Numbered from the stretch's first letter, positions 1 through 6,062 are shown. The stretch: 11,286 nt of DNA from LGRD01 sp031415135 (GCA_031415135.1 JANORB010000066.1:1-11286), one strand, 5' to 3'. Notes: generated from the sequence alone by a model not told the origin. A program made the numbers and translations.

Positions 1-873
1 CGTGTGGGTTGATTCCGGCATCAACGAGGCGAAGTCCCAGAACGTGTCGTGTGCCGACGCCGCCTGCGGAATGCCGTTGTGCGGTTCGGGCTTGACGGCG
101 TGGATCAGGTCGGGGAACTTCATCGCGTCCTGGATGAAGAACACCGGGATGTTGTTGCCCACCAGGTCCCAGTTGCCTTCGTCGGTGTAGAACTTGACGG
201 CGAAGCCGCGAATGTCGCGCGCCGTGTCGGCCGAGCCGCGTTCGCCGGCCACGGTCGAAAAACGCACGAACACCGGTGTGATCTTGCCGGCCTCGGTGAA
301 CGGCGCGGCGCGCGTGTAGTCGGTCAGTGGCGCGTAGGCTTCAAAGTACCCGTGCGCCGCCGAGCCACGCGCATGCACGATGCGCTCGGGAATGCGCTCG
401 TGGTCGAAGTGGGTGATCTTCTCGCGCAGGATGAAGTCTTCCAGCAGCGTCGGCCCGCGCAGCCCGGCCTTGAGCGAATTCTGGTTGTCGCCAATGGCCA
501 CGCCCTGGTTGGTCGTCAGCACCTGGCCGCCGGCATCGCTTCGCACCCGGGCGAGCGAGCCGGGGTTGGCGTCGGTCATGGCGCCGGTCTTGGCGCCGGT
601 CTTGGCCGAGGTGTTCGTCTCGCTCAAGGTGCTTGCGGTGGCGGTGGGTGAAGTGGGCTCCACCGTCAACCCCTCGGGCGGCGCCAACGCGTTGTCGCGC
701 CCGATTTCCACTGCCTTGTTCGCGTTGTGGGGCATTGCCGCAACCAGCGCCTGGGTGGCAGCGGCCTGCTTCGCGCGAAGGTCGATCGCATCGGTCCCGG
801 AGGGCCGTTTCGCGGCGCTGGCCGAGGCGGTTTTCTTTCGCGCGGGCGCGGTCTTGCTGTCGCTCTTTTTCAT
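1..873 (-). CDS. katE: KatE-type large-subunit catalase, N-terminal 291 residues (cut by window edge)
   Basis: Haem catalase that dismutates H2O2 to water and O2, expected in the cytoplasm. The reverse strand is open from ATG at 873 to base 1, giving 291 codons with no stop, so the gene continues outside the window. Visible catalase blocks are the RIVHARGSAAHGYF motif with the distal haem His at 167, the RFSTVAGERGSADTARDIRGFAVKFY block, and GNNIPVFFIQD with the catalytic Asn at 240. The His-to-Asn spacing of 73 equals that of E. coli HPII (His128/Asn201). The long N-terminal extension before the core (about 130 residues, Lys/Ala/Thr-rich, with a KTGAKTGAMT stretch at 91-100) points to the large-subunit clade rather than small KatA. 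The start is supported by a GAGGA ribosome site 6 to 7 bases upstream. It is divergent from the GlsB-like gene across a region with two inverted-repeat boxes. KatE is RpoS-dependent in enterobacteria; here that is inference. Confidence 0.95.
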   Translation of the reverse strand, partial: MKKSDSKTAPARKKTASASAAKRPSGTDAIDLRAKQAAATQALVAAMPHNANKAVEIGRDNALAPPEGLTVEPTSPTATASTLSETNTSAKTGAKTGAMTDANPGSLARVRSDAGGQVLTTNQGVAIGDNQNSLKAGLRGPTLLEDFILREKITHFDHERIPERIVHARGSAAHGYFEAYAPLTDYTRAAPFTEAGKITPVFVRFSTVAGERGSADTARDIRGFAVKFYTDEGNWDLVGNNIPVFFIQDAMKFPDLIHAVKPEPHNGIPQAASAHDTFWDFASLMPESTHT

Positions 874-1005
874 GGGGAATCCTCGTTGACGGACAAGCCG
901 GGTTGGCCACCGACGCGCCTGTGCCGGCACATCGTCAACCAACCGCATCCTGCTGATCGTCGGGCCGTTGCGAGGTCGGCGATGCCGGTCAACCGAGCAA
1001 GCGCT

Positions 1006-1023
1006 TGTAGGCCGATTCCTGCA
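1006..1023 (+). promoter_or_regulatory. Inverted-repeat box 1 (candidate response-regulator operator)
   Basis: TGTAGG-CCGATT-CCTGCA: 6-bp arms separated by 6 bp, with one arm mismatch. It matches box 3 at 14 of 18 positions. It lies between the divergent katE and GlsB-like genes. The binding protein is inferred, not shown. Confidence 0.45.
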
Positions 1024-1039
1024 TGTGCGATGCAAGAGG

Positions 1040-1057
1040 CGTCGGTCAATTCCTACG
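1040..1057 (+). promoter_or_regulatory. Inverted-repeat box 2 (candidate response-regulator operator)
   Basis: CGTCGG-TCAATT-CCTACG: same layout as box 1 and 15 of 18 identical to box 3. It is centred 34 bp from box 1, about three helical turns, so two dimers could bind on nearly the same face. It is followed by an A-rich run (1058-1063). Confidence 0.5.
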
Positions 1058-1206
1058 AAAAAACGAGCCGTTCTCGGCCCTCGACGTGCGCCGAATCGGC
1101 GTGCCAAGTTTTGTGCGGCTGCCTAAGCTACTTCCACATTGCATCGACCGCAGTGGACATCTCATCAGCTCGCAACTCATCAACCCTTCTTTGGAGAAAC
1201 CAATTC

Positions 1207-1476
1207 ATGAACATCATCATCTGGCTGATCGTCGGCGGCGTGATCGGCTGGCTCGCCAGCATCGTCATGAAAACCGACGGGCAGCAAGGCCTCATCTTGA
1301 ACGTCGTTGTCGGCATCGTCGGCGCGATGGTCGGCGGCTGGCTGATTTCACCGCTGGTCGGCGCCGGCACGATCAACCAGGACAACTTCAGCCTGCCCGC
1401 GATGCTGGTGTCGTTTGTCGGCGCGGCGATCCTGCTGGCCGTCGTCAACCTGGTACGCCGCGGCAGTGTGCGGTGA
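1207..1476 (+). CDS. GlsB/YeaQ/YmgE family small membrane protein
   Basis: An 89-residue inner-membrane protein of the transglycosylase-associated (GlsB/YeaQ/YmgE) family, which is stress-induced in many bacteria and whose biochemical role is unsettled. The signature is clear: MNIIIWLIVGGVIGWLAS, then MKTDGQQGLILNVVVGIVGAMVGGWL, then a third hydrophobic segment ending NLVRRG. The three predicted helices span about 2-20, 28-50 and 62-84, and the length is normal for the family. The ATG at 1207 is chosen over upstream in-frame starts because a GGAG lies 10 bases before it and the family begins exactly here. It is first in a rightward series; the next gene starts 55 bases downstream. Two inverted-repeat boxes lie 150 to 200 bases upstream. 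Confidence 0.93.
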   Translation: MNIIIWLIVGGVIGWLASIVMKTDGQQGLILNVVVGIVGAMVGGWLISPLVGAGTINQDNFSLPAMLVSFVGAAILLAVVNLVRRGSVR

Positions 1477-1531
1477 AGGCAAGAAAGCCCAACTTCGATC
1501 CCTCAACCCTGAACGCTGAAAGGAAACAAGC

Positions 1532-2056
1532 ATGAACAACTCGCAAAAATCCATCGACGTCGATGACAACCGCGACCCCATCACCGGCACGCCCGGCTCG
1601 CATCCGATCGGTACCGGCATCGGTGCGGTACTCGGGGGAGCGGCCGCCGGCGCGGCCACCGGCACGGTGGCCGGGCCGGTCGGCACGGTGATCGGCGCGG
1701 CACTCGGCGCCGTGGTGGGCGGGCTCGCCGGCAAGGGCGTCGCGGAAGCGATCGACCCCACCGCCGAGGACGCCTACTGGCGTGAGAACTACAAGGACCG
1801 TCCGTATGCTGGCGGCGACGCCAGCTACGACGACTACCAACCCGCTTATGGCTTCGGCGTTGACTCGTACACCCGGTACAAGGGCCGCCGTTTTGAAGAA
1901 GTCGAACCGGACCTGTCGCGCACTTGGGACCACGCGCGCGGCGAGTCCAGACTCGACTGGAACGACGCCAAGGCCGCCACGCGTGACGCGTGGGACCGTG
2001 TCAGCAATGCGGTGGAGCGGGCGGTTCCCGGCGACTCCGACCGCGACGGACGATGA
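1532..2056 (+). CDS. Glycine-zipper domain protein of unknown function
   Basis: A 174-residue protein. Residues about 26-70 form a Gly/Ala-rich zipper (GxxxG spacing, e.g. GTGIGAVLGGAAAGAATG and GAALGAVVGGLAGKG) that could insert in or pack against a membrane. The rest is acidic and aromatic: AYWRENYKDRPY at 81-92, DDYQPAYGFGVDSYTRYKGRRF at 100-121, and a C-terminal RTWDHARGESRLDWNDAKAATRDAWDRV block. There is no signal peptide, so the zipper is internal. Proteins with this zipper plus YWRENY/AYGFG tail recur as hypothetical stress-region proteins in Burkholderiales (recollection, not a search). A good AAGGA ribosome site lies 7 bases before the ATG. Probably co-transcribed with the GlsB-like gene. 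The function is unknown. Confidence 0.88.
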   Translation: MNNSQKSIDVDDNRDPITGTPGSHPIGTGIGAVLGGAAAGAATGTVAGPVGTVIGAALGAVVGGLAGKGVAEAIDPTAEDAYWRENYKDRPYAGGDASYDDYQPAYGFGVDSYTRYKGRRFEEVEPDLSRTWDHARGESRLDWNDAKAATRDAWDRVSNAVERAVPGDSDRDGR

Positions 2057-2061
2057 CATTC

Positions 2062-2087
2062 GCGGGCCGCGTCGAACAGCGGCCCGC
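2062..2087. terminator. Stem-loop after the glycine-zipper gene
   Basis: A perfect 9-bp G+C stem (2062-2070 with 2079-2087, arm GCGGGCCGC) with an 8-base loop starts five bases after the zipper stop codon. No T-run follows, so it may be a 3'-end stabiliser, attenuator or inefficient terminator ahead of the hemerythrin gene. Confidence 0.4.
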
Positions 2088-2120
2088 ATCCCTGAACTTT
2101 CCATCAACGGACACCCAAGC

Positions 2121-2639
2121 ATGACCACCAAACCCAGCGCAAAGCGAGCCGCGAGCACCGCGGCAAAAACCGACGCCATCAACCTGCTCACCAACGACCA
2201 CAAAGTCGTCCATGCCCTGTTCCAGAAATACGGCAAGCTGGCAAAACAAGCCGCCGGCATGGCCGACCGGCAGGCGCTGGCGGAAGAAATTTGCCTGCTG
2301 CTCACCGTGCACGCCACCGTCGAGGAAGAAATCTTCTACCCCGCCGCGCGCGACGCCGGGGTCGACGCTGCGCTGCTCGACGAGGCCGAGGTCGAGCACG
2401 CCTCCTGCAAGGAACTGATTGCGCAGATCCGCGACATGTCCTCCGACGACGACCTGTACGACGCAAAAGTGATCGTGCTCGGCGAGTACATCGACCACCA
2501 CGTCAAGGAAGAACAGGACGAAATGTTCCCGAAGTGCCGCAAATCGAGCCTGGATCTGGCGGCCATCGGCGCCGAACTCACGGCACGCAAGCAAGAGCTG
2601 ATGGCCGAATTGAGCGAGGGGATGGAGCTGGCGAGCTGA
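2121..2639 (+). CDS. Hemerythrin (HHE cation-binding) domain protein, first copy
   Basis: A 172-residue cytoplasmic hemerythrin-like four-helix protein expected to hold a diiron centre and bind O2, NO or iron. Candidate ligands are His27 (NDHKVVH), His64 and Glu68 (TVHATVEEEIFYPA), His93 (EVEHASCKELI), and His127 with Glu131 (YIDHHVKEEQDEMFP), in the HHE order. The N-terminus is a short Lys/Ala/Thr tail and the C-terminus an extra helix (AAIGAELTARKQELMAEL). The ATG at 2121 is chosen because the fold starts at about residue 18; the ribosome site is weak. It is 64 bases after the zipper gene, with a stem-loop between, and is followed by a likely terminator. It resembles the second hemerythrin at 3067-3582 in overall pattern but differs in the helix after the second iron-ligand motif. 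The ligand (O2 versus NO versus iron storage) cannot be decided from sequence. Confidence 0.93.
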   Translation: MTTKPSAKRAASTAAKTDAINLLTNDHKVVHALFQKYGKLAKQAAGMADRQALAEEICLLLTVHATVEEEIFYPAARDAGVDAALLDEAEVEHASCKELIAQIRDMSSDDDLYDAKVIVLGEYIDHHVKEEQDEMFPKCRKSSLDLAAIGAELTARKQELMAELSEGMELAS

Positions 2640-2664
2640 GCGCCGGATGGCTTCTTCGACAGCA

Positions 2665-2678
2665 TCGAAGCGCTTCGA
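2665..2678. repeat. 14-bp perfect palindrome
   Basis: TCGAAGCGCTTCGA is fully self-complementary. A further CTTCGA at 2654-2659 gives three alternating arms (CTTCGA, TCGAAG, CTTCGA), so two mutually exclusive small hairpins could form just downstream of the first hemerythrin gene. Function unknown. Confidence 0.4.
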
Positions 2679-2703
2679 CACAAAAGTTGCCGCGCGGCGG
2701 GTA

Positions 2704-2740
2704 AAAAGTGGCGCGCGCCAGGGCTTGCGCGCGTGCTTTT
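2704..2740. terminator. Likely bidirectional intrinsic terminator after first hemerythrin
   Basis: AAAAG (2704-2708) pairs with CTTTT (2736-2740) and GCGCGC (2711-2716) with GCGCGC (2727-2732), with a small internal bulge and a 10-base loop. The A-run on one side and T-run on the other suit termination in both directions. It lies 65 bases after the hemerythrin stop, which suggests that the next genes have their own promoter. Confidence 0.55.
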
Positions 2741-2843
2741 GTGCGCTGCCGTACAGACGCGGACAGCCCCGTTGGCTACAAGCAATGAATGCGGGATGGC
2801 GTTCGGTGGCATCCACGCGATTGACTCCACCGAGGGCTACGGC

Positions 2844-3047
2844 ATGACTCAACCCGCTCCCATTCCCGTGCCCGTGGCCGACCGACCGGCGCTGCCGGAA
2901 CCGGCCGTCCCGGTGCCGGGTTCGCCACCGGGCGGCGAGCGGGCTGCGGTGTCTGCTGCGGCGCGCAAGACGATCAAGGCGGTGTCGCGCCTGCCACTGA
3001 CCTTGCCGCGAATGAGCGTGAGCGTGGCGCCCGCCAGAGACGAATGA
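2844..3047 (+). CDS. Small proline-rich hypothetical protein
   Basis: A 67-residue ORF. The first 31 residues are a Pro/Val/Ala-rich tract (PAPIPVPVADRP...PVPGSPPGGE), followed by a basic segment (AAARKTIKAVSRLP). I do not recognise a family. Evidence for coding: a GAGGG ribosome site 7 bases before the ATG, high G+C at third positions, and a tight 19-base gap to the next hemerythrin, consistent with co-transcription. Against it: low complexity, short length and no known domain. The frame extends upstream to 2733, but the segment before 2844 does not look like protein. Small proline-rich ORFs beside stress genes are common in Burkholderiales (general impression). Confidence 0.5.
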   Translation: MTQPAPIPVPVADRPALPEPAVPVPGSPPGGERAAVSAAARKTIKAVSRLPLTLPRMSVSVAPARDE

Positions 3048-3066
3048 CGACGTGAAGGAGAGCCCC

Positions 3067-3582
3067 ATGGACCGCCAACCATCTGTTCGGAAATTCGACG
3101 CGCTCGATCTGCTGACCCGCGAGCACGATGCGATCAAGCAACGGTTTCGCGACTACGAGCGGCTGATCGTCCGGCGTGGCAACGGCGACCGCAAAGCCGA
3201 GATCGTCGGTGACATCTGCCTGCTGCTGAGCATTCACGCGCAGATCGAAGACGAGATCTTCTACCCGGCGGTTCGATACGCCTTGGGCTGGGACGACGTG
3301 ATCGAGCACGCCTTGTGCGAACACAGCGGCGCCAACGAGTTGATCGCCAAGCTCGACGAAATGGAGCCGGGCGATGACGACTACGACGCCACCGTGGCCG
3401 TTCTCAGCGCCTACGTGATCATGCACATGGACGAAGAGCAGGACGACATGTTTCCGAAGCTGCGCGTGTGCGGCATGGACACCGCCGCGCTCGGCCGAAA
3501 GATGGTCCAGCGGCGCCGGGTCCTGCTCGACGATGTGAGCCTGGTCGGCCTTTCCCAGTCGCGGTCCAGCGCGTCACCTTGA
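3067..3582 (+). CDS. Hemerythrin (HHE cation-binding) domain protein, second copy
   Basis: A 171-residue cytoplasmic diiron hemerythrin-like protein. Candidate ligands are His20 (REHDAIKQRF), His57 and Glu61 (SIHAQIEDEIFYPA), His86 (LCEHSGANELI), and His120 with Glu124 (IMHMDEEQDDMFP). Compared with the first copy it has a longer connector (RYALGWDDVIEHALCEH) between helices. The ATG at 3067 is preferred to an in-frame GTG at 3052 because GGAG lies 6 bases before it. Its TGA (3580-3582) overlaps the TTG start of the downstream diguanylate cyclase, so the two are probably translated together. That makes a signalling role (O2, NO or redox input to c-di-GMP output) a reasonable inference. Fused hemerythrin-GGDEF proteins are known, for example in Vibrio cholerae; here the two are separate chains. 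Confidence 0.93.
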   Translation: MDRQPSVRKFDALDLLTREHDAIKQRFRDYERLIVRRGNGDRKAEIVGDICLLLSIHAQIEDEIFYPAVRYALGWDDVIEHALCEHSGANELIAKLDEMEPGDDDYDATVAVLSAYVIMHMDEEQDDMFPKLRVCGMDTAALGRKMVQRRRVLLDDVSLVGLSQSRSSASP

Positions 3583-4610
3583 ACACCTCCGTCTCCGCCG
3601 GCCTGGCCGGGTTCGGCGAGGCGCATGCCGATGACGGGGCGCGCGACGATCTGCTCGGCGGCGTGATGGAGTTGCTGCACTCGCTGCGCAACGGCACCGC
3701 CAGCGACCGATTCAGCCTGCGCGGCGGCTTTGCCGCAATCGACCACGACCCGGGTGACGCTGGCCTGGCGCCGAACGCGGGCGGCACCGCAGCGCCACGG
3801 TCGGCCGACGTTGCGATTCGGGACTGGGACGTCTTGCTGAACGCCGTCAAGACCCGGCTGCGGCTGACCGTCGGCGAGCGCATGGCGACGACGCTGGAAC
3901 GCCGGTCACCGGAGACGGCCGGTTGGGTCCAGGCGAGCATTCTGGAGTGCGTCTCGGCCCTCGACCAATTGCACATCACGCTGGCGCACGAACTCGGGCG
4001 CCGCCAGCAGCTCGAAATGGATGTCTTCGACGCCCGGACGGTGCTCGCGCAAACCCGCGCCGAGCTGGCCGGAACACAAGCCGGCGAACGCGTGGCGCGG
4101 CACCTGGCATTGCACGATGGGCTGACCTCACTGCCCAACCGCAGCTTCTTCCACGAGCGGCTCGACCACGCGTTGACCCAGGCCGAGCCGAGCCTGAAGT
4201 CGGTGGCCGTGCTGTACCTCGATCTGGACGGCTTCAAGACCATCAACGACGCGCATGGGCACGACGCGGGCGACGAGTTGCTGCGCATCGTCGCGGCCCG
4301 ACTGGCCCGGGCGCTGCGATCGGGGGACATGGTCGGCCGCCTCGGCGGCGACGAGTTCGCGTGCTTGCTGGGCGGGCCACCGAGCCGGGAGCAGCTGAGT
4401 CAATTGGCCCGAAAGTTGTTTCTTGCGGTGTCGTCTCCGCTGCAGATCGACAAGCTGCGGTTGACCGTGCGCCCCAGCATCGGCATCGCCACCTCACCCA
4501 CCGACGGAGACACCGCGCAAGCCTTGATCAAGCATGCGGATGCCGCGATGTACCGGGCCAAACGGCAACAGTCGGGGTTTGCTTTTTTCGATCAACTGGC
4601 TGACATGTGA
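3579..4610 (+). CDS. Diguanylate cyclase (GGDEF) with helical N-terminal region
   Basis: Makes c-di-GMP from two GTP; predicted soluble, no membrane helix. With the TTG start at 3579 it has 343 residues. Residues 1 to about 70 are Gly/Ala/Asp-rich, about 80-175 helical and partly coiled-coil (LHITLAHELGRRQQLEMDVFDARTVLAQTRAELAGTQ), followed by a standard GGDEF domain beginning HDGLTSLPNR. The metal-binding Asp215 lies in LYLDLDGFK, the signature GGDEF is intact at 256-260, and an RxxD inhibitory site (RSGD, 247-250) sits five residues before it, so product inhibition is expected. Start choice: the frame is open upstream to at least 3468, but that part reads as Arg/Pro-rich noise inside the hemerythrin gene, while protein-like sequence starts at the TTG overlapping the hemerythrin stop. 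The first ATG is 3666. No ribosome site is visible, consistent with coupling. The 3' end overlaps the opposite gene by 19 bp. Confidence 0.9.
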   Translation: MNTSVSAGLAGFGEAHADDGARDDLLGGVMELLHSLRNGTASDRFSLRGGFAAIDHDPGDAGLAPNAGGTAAPRSADVAIRDWDVLLNAVKTRLRLTVGERMATTLERRSPETAGWVQASILECVSALDQLHITLAHELGRRQQLEMDVFDARTVLAQTRAELAGTQAGERVARHLALHDGLTSLPNRSFFHERLDHALTQAEPSLKSVAVLYLDLDGFKTINDAHGHDAGDELLRIVAARLARALRSGDMVGRLGGDEFACLLGGPPSREQLSQLARKLFLAVSSPLQIDKLRLTVRPSIGIATSPTDGDTAQALIKHADAAMYRAKRQQSGFAFFDQLADM

Positions 4611-5134
4611 GGCGCGTGAAGCGGCGCCTGCGGCGCCGCTGCGGTTGGCCGGTCGGGGTCTTGCGCGGGGGAAGCGGGCCGCGGTTTGTCCGGCGCCAGC
4701 GTGGACAGCAGGGACATCCATGAACCCGCCGGCACATTGGCCAACGCCTTGGAGAACAGTTGCGGCAGCAGCCCGGCGAAAAGCGCCGGCGTAAGGATCC
4801 AGCGCCACGGCCGGCTCCAGGCAAACATGCCGCCGAAAATCAATGCCCCGAGAACCAGCGCCACGGGATGGCGCTGTGCCATCGGTCGAACCACCGCGTT
4901 GACCCCGTTGGCGGCCACCATCGCGGCCACGCGCAATGGATGCTGGGCCCACCAGGTGCTCACCGCTTCGATCACGACATGGGCACCGGGGATGTCTTTC
5001 AGGCTTTCGAGCCACGCCAGAGCGGGCAGGGCGTGGCGCGGGGTGCTTGGTGGCGCGGCAATGTCGAGCATCGCCCGGCGCAGTCTCTGGCGCGACAGCG
5101 CGAGCCGGTCCGCCGCTGTGATCACCGCACTCAT
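4592..5134 (-). CDS. Membrane protein in yqjK position of a yqjDE-like operon
   Basis: A 180-residue hypothetical protein. The N-terminus (ADRLALSRQRLRRAML, 8-22) has the short basic helix seen in YqjK-like proteins, and the gene follows DUF883 and YqjE-type genes as yqjK does in E. coli (yqjD-yqjE-yqjK). The match is by position and N-terminal style only. Two hydrophobic segments (about 92-107 and 111-127) suggest a membrane hairpin, and the tail is Pro/Ala-rich (PRPASPAQDPDRPTAAAPQAPLHAP). Its ATG overlaps the stop of the upstream gene (ATGA, 5131-5134), giving translational coupling. The last 19 bp overlap the end of the convergent diguanylate cyclase gene, and an antisense hairpin (4620-4640) lies in its final codons. 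Function unknown. Confidence 0.82.
   Translation of the reverse strand: MSAVITAADRLALSRQRLRRAMLDIAAPPSTPRHALPALAWLESLKDIPGAHVVIEAVSTWWAQHPLRVAAMVAANGVNAVVRPMAQRHPVALVLGALIFGGMFAWSRPWRWILTPALFAGLLPQLFSKALANVPAGSWMSLLSTLAPDKPRPASPAQDPDRPTAAAPQAPLHAPHMSAS
4620..4640 (+). terminator. Stem-loop just past the diguanylate cyclase stop
   Basis: A 9-bp perfect stem (4620-4628 with 4632-4640, arm AGCGGCGCC) with a 3-base TGC loop starts 10 bases after the cyclase stop. It lies inside the 3' coding end of the opposing gene. No T-run follows. It could end or protect the rightward transcript. Confidence 0.4.
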
Positions 5135-5514
5135 GACGGGCTGACCTCACGAAACATCAGCATGTCGGCCTGCAATTGCTGGCGCACCTTGTCGAACGGC
5201 CCCACGTCGCCGGCCGGCCGCGCCATCCACAAACAAATCAGCGCGATGGCAAGCGGCACCAGTGGCGCCACCAGCAAGGCCCACGGTGCGTGCATCGAGG
5301 CTGGCGGAAATACGGCCCACAGCATCAATGCCACGCCGGCCAGGACCGCGGCGACGCCGAGGCAGCACAAGGCCACCGCGTTCAGCACCACGCGGCGCTT
5401 CCAGCTTGCGGATACGTCTGCGACCTCCGAGGCCACGAGTTCGGCATAGGCCTCCGCATGGTCGGCCAGCATCTGCGGGCGGGTGGCGATGAGGTGAAGC
5501 AGGGGATGCATCAT
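5131..5514 (-). CDS. YqjE/DUF1469 (phage holin family-like) membrane protein
   Basis: A 127-residue inner-membrane protein: an N-terminal amphipathic helix (LLHLIATRPQMLADHAEAYAELVASEV), then two transmembrane segments (about 42-67 and 76-98), then a short charged tail ending near FDKVRQQLQADMLMF. This is the layout of the YqjE family, which databases place with 'phage holin' families; nothing here suggests a phage. There are two adjacent ATG codons (5514 and 5511) and no clear ribosome site, so the exact start is uncertain. It follows the DUF883 gene after a 109-bp gap with two strong hairpins and overlaps the next gene by four bases. In E. coli the homologous pair YqjD-YqjE is stationary-phase, membrane-associated; the molecular role of YqjE is not established. 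Confidence 0.85.
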   Translation of the reverse strand: MMHPLLHLIATRPQMLADHAEAYAELVASEVADVSASWKRRVVLNAVALCCLGVAAVLAGVALMLWAVFPPASMHAPWALLVAPLVPLAIALICLWMARPAGDVGPFDKVRQQLQADMLMFREVSPS

Positions 5515-5548
5515 GAAGATGAGTGCCCGGGAGGATCGATCGCAGTTT

Positions 5549-5602
5549 GCCGCCGGGGCCTGACCCGGCGGCGCGGGGGCGCGCCTGCACGCGCAGGCGC
5601 GC
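5549..5602. terminator. Two adjacent strong hairpins in the DUF883-YqjE gap
   Basis: Hairpin one: 9-bp perfect stem, 5549-5557 with 5564-5572 (arm GCCGCCGGG), loop 6. Hairpin two: 10-bp perfect stem, 5579-5588 with 5593-5602 (arm GCGCGCCTGC), loop 4. Only six bases separate them. There is no T-run on the leftward transcript, so this is more likely a partial terminator or an RNA-stability element that lowers expression of the downstream yqjE/yqjK-like genes. Confidence 0.45.
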
Positions 5603-5623
5603 GGTCAGCCCGGCGAAGGGCTG

Positions 5624-6004
5624 TCAGCCGCGGTCGCGCGGCCGGCTGATCAGGGCCGCCATCGCCATCAGGGCAGCGCCGGTGGCCGCGGCGATCAGCA
5701 TCGCCTTGACCGGCTCGTCCTTGATGTAGTTGACGGTGCCGTCGGACGCCTTCAACGCCTTGTCGCGCAACTGCTGCGAGCCATCGCGCACGGCGTCGAT
5801 GCCACGCTGCGCCAGCGCACTGGCCTGCTCGGTGGCGCGGTTCAGCAGCGGCGCGGCCTGCTGGCGGATGTCCTGCACGCTGCCGGCCAGGTTGTCGAGT
5901 GCTTCATTGGCAACCCGTTGGGTCGACTTGATGGCGCTGTCGGCCGATTGCGCGGCCTGGTCTGCGAGGTTGCCGGGCTGATCGAAGGGCTTGCTGGAAA
6001 TCAT
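5624..6004 (-). CDS. DUF883 family (YqjD/ElaB-type) membrane-anchored protein
   Basis: A 126-residue protein: a long, charged, probably coiled-coil N-terminal part (residues about 10-90, with repeated AxxxA and Gln/Asp/Arg residues: AADQ/SADSAIKSTQRVANEALDNL, SVQDIRQQAAPLLNRATEQ), then the family hallmark YIKDEPVKA and a single C-terminal transmembrane segment (AMLIAAATGAALMAMAALIS) ending in RPRDRG. C-tail-anchored DUF883 proteins YqjD and ElaB of E. coli are stationary-phase, RpoS-dependent, and YqjD associates with ribosomes at the membrane (established knowledge); extending this here is inference. The ATG at 6004 has an AGGAG 5 bases before it. A five-copy GTGGAT repeat lies just upstream of that ribosome site. 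Confidence 0.92.
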   Translation of the reverse strand: MISSKPFDQPGNLADQAAQSADSAIKSTQRVANEALDNLAGSVQDIRQQAAPLLNRATEQASALAQRGIDAVRDGSQQLRDKALKASDGTVNYIKDEPVKAMLIAAATGAALMAMAALISRPRDRG

Positions 6005-6015
6005 GAGTGCTCCTG

Positions 6016-6045
6016 GTGGATGTGGATGTGGATGTGGATGTGGAT
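6016..6045 (+). repeat. Five perfect tandem copies of hexamer GTGGAT
   Basis: Five identical hexamers lie in the 58-bp gap between the DUF1328 stop and the DUF883 start. The ribosome site of the DUF883 gene begins just after the repeat on the coding strand. Copy-number change by slippage would alter the intergenic distance without touching either reading frame. Confidence 0.9.
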
Positions 6046-6062
6046 GACGGGGTGCGCGCGGG

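Larger units (their letters stand above)
874..1206. other. Divergent intergenic region between katE and the GlsB-like gene
   Basis: This 333-bp stretch separates two divergent genes. I see no convincing coding sequence. It holds two 18-bp inverted-repeat boxes (1006-1023 and 1040-1057, centres 34 bp apart) and between them a perfect 5-bp inverted repeat, TGCAT-N5-ATGCA (1020-1034). A weak sigma-S-like -10 (CTAAGCT, 1122-1128) lies 79 bases before the GlsB-like start; two of seven bases differ from CTATACT, so it is only suggestive. The region probably contains the promoters for both genes. Confidence 0.6.

Noticed and set aside
49..910. Several open frames on both strands overlapping the catalase
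   Set aside because: The catalase frame contains the conserved His and Asn blocks over the whole segment; the others are shadows.
1445..3137. Large minus-strand ORFs opposite the zipper and hemerythrin genes
   Set aside because: They mirror genes with recognisable domains and ribosome sites on the plus strand.
3468..3582. Frameshift fusion of hemerythrin and cyclase, or cyclase start at 3468
   Set aside because: No slippery heptamer is seen in the overlap, and the cyclase frame before 3579 reads as Arg/Pro-rich noise; the TTGA overlap explains the arrangement.
5131..5514. Prophage remnant suggested by the holin-family membrane protein
   Set aside because: No lysin, integrase or structural phage genes nearby; the yqjDE-like gene order explains it.
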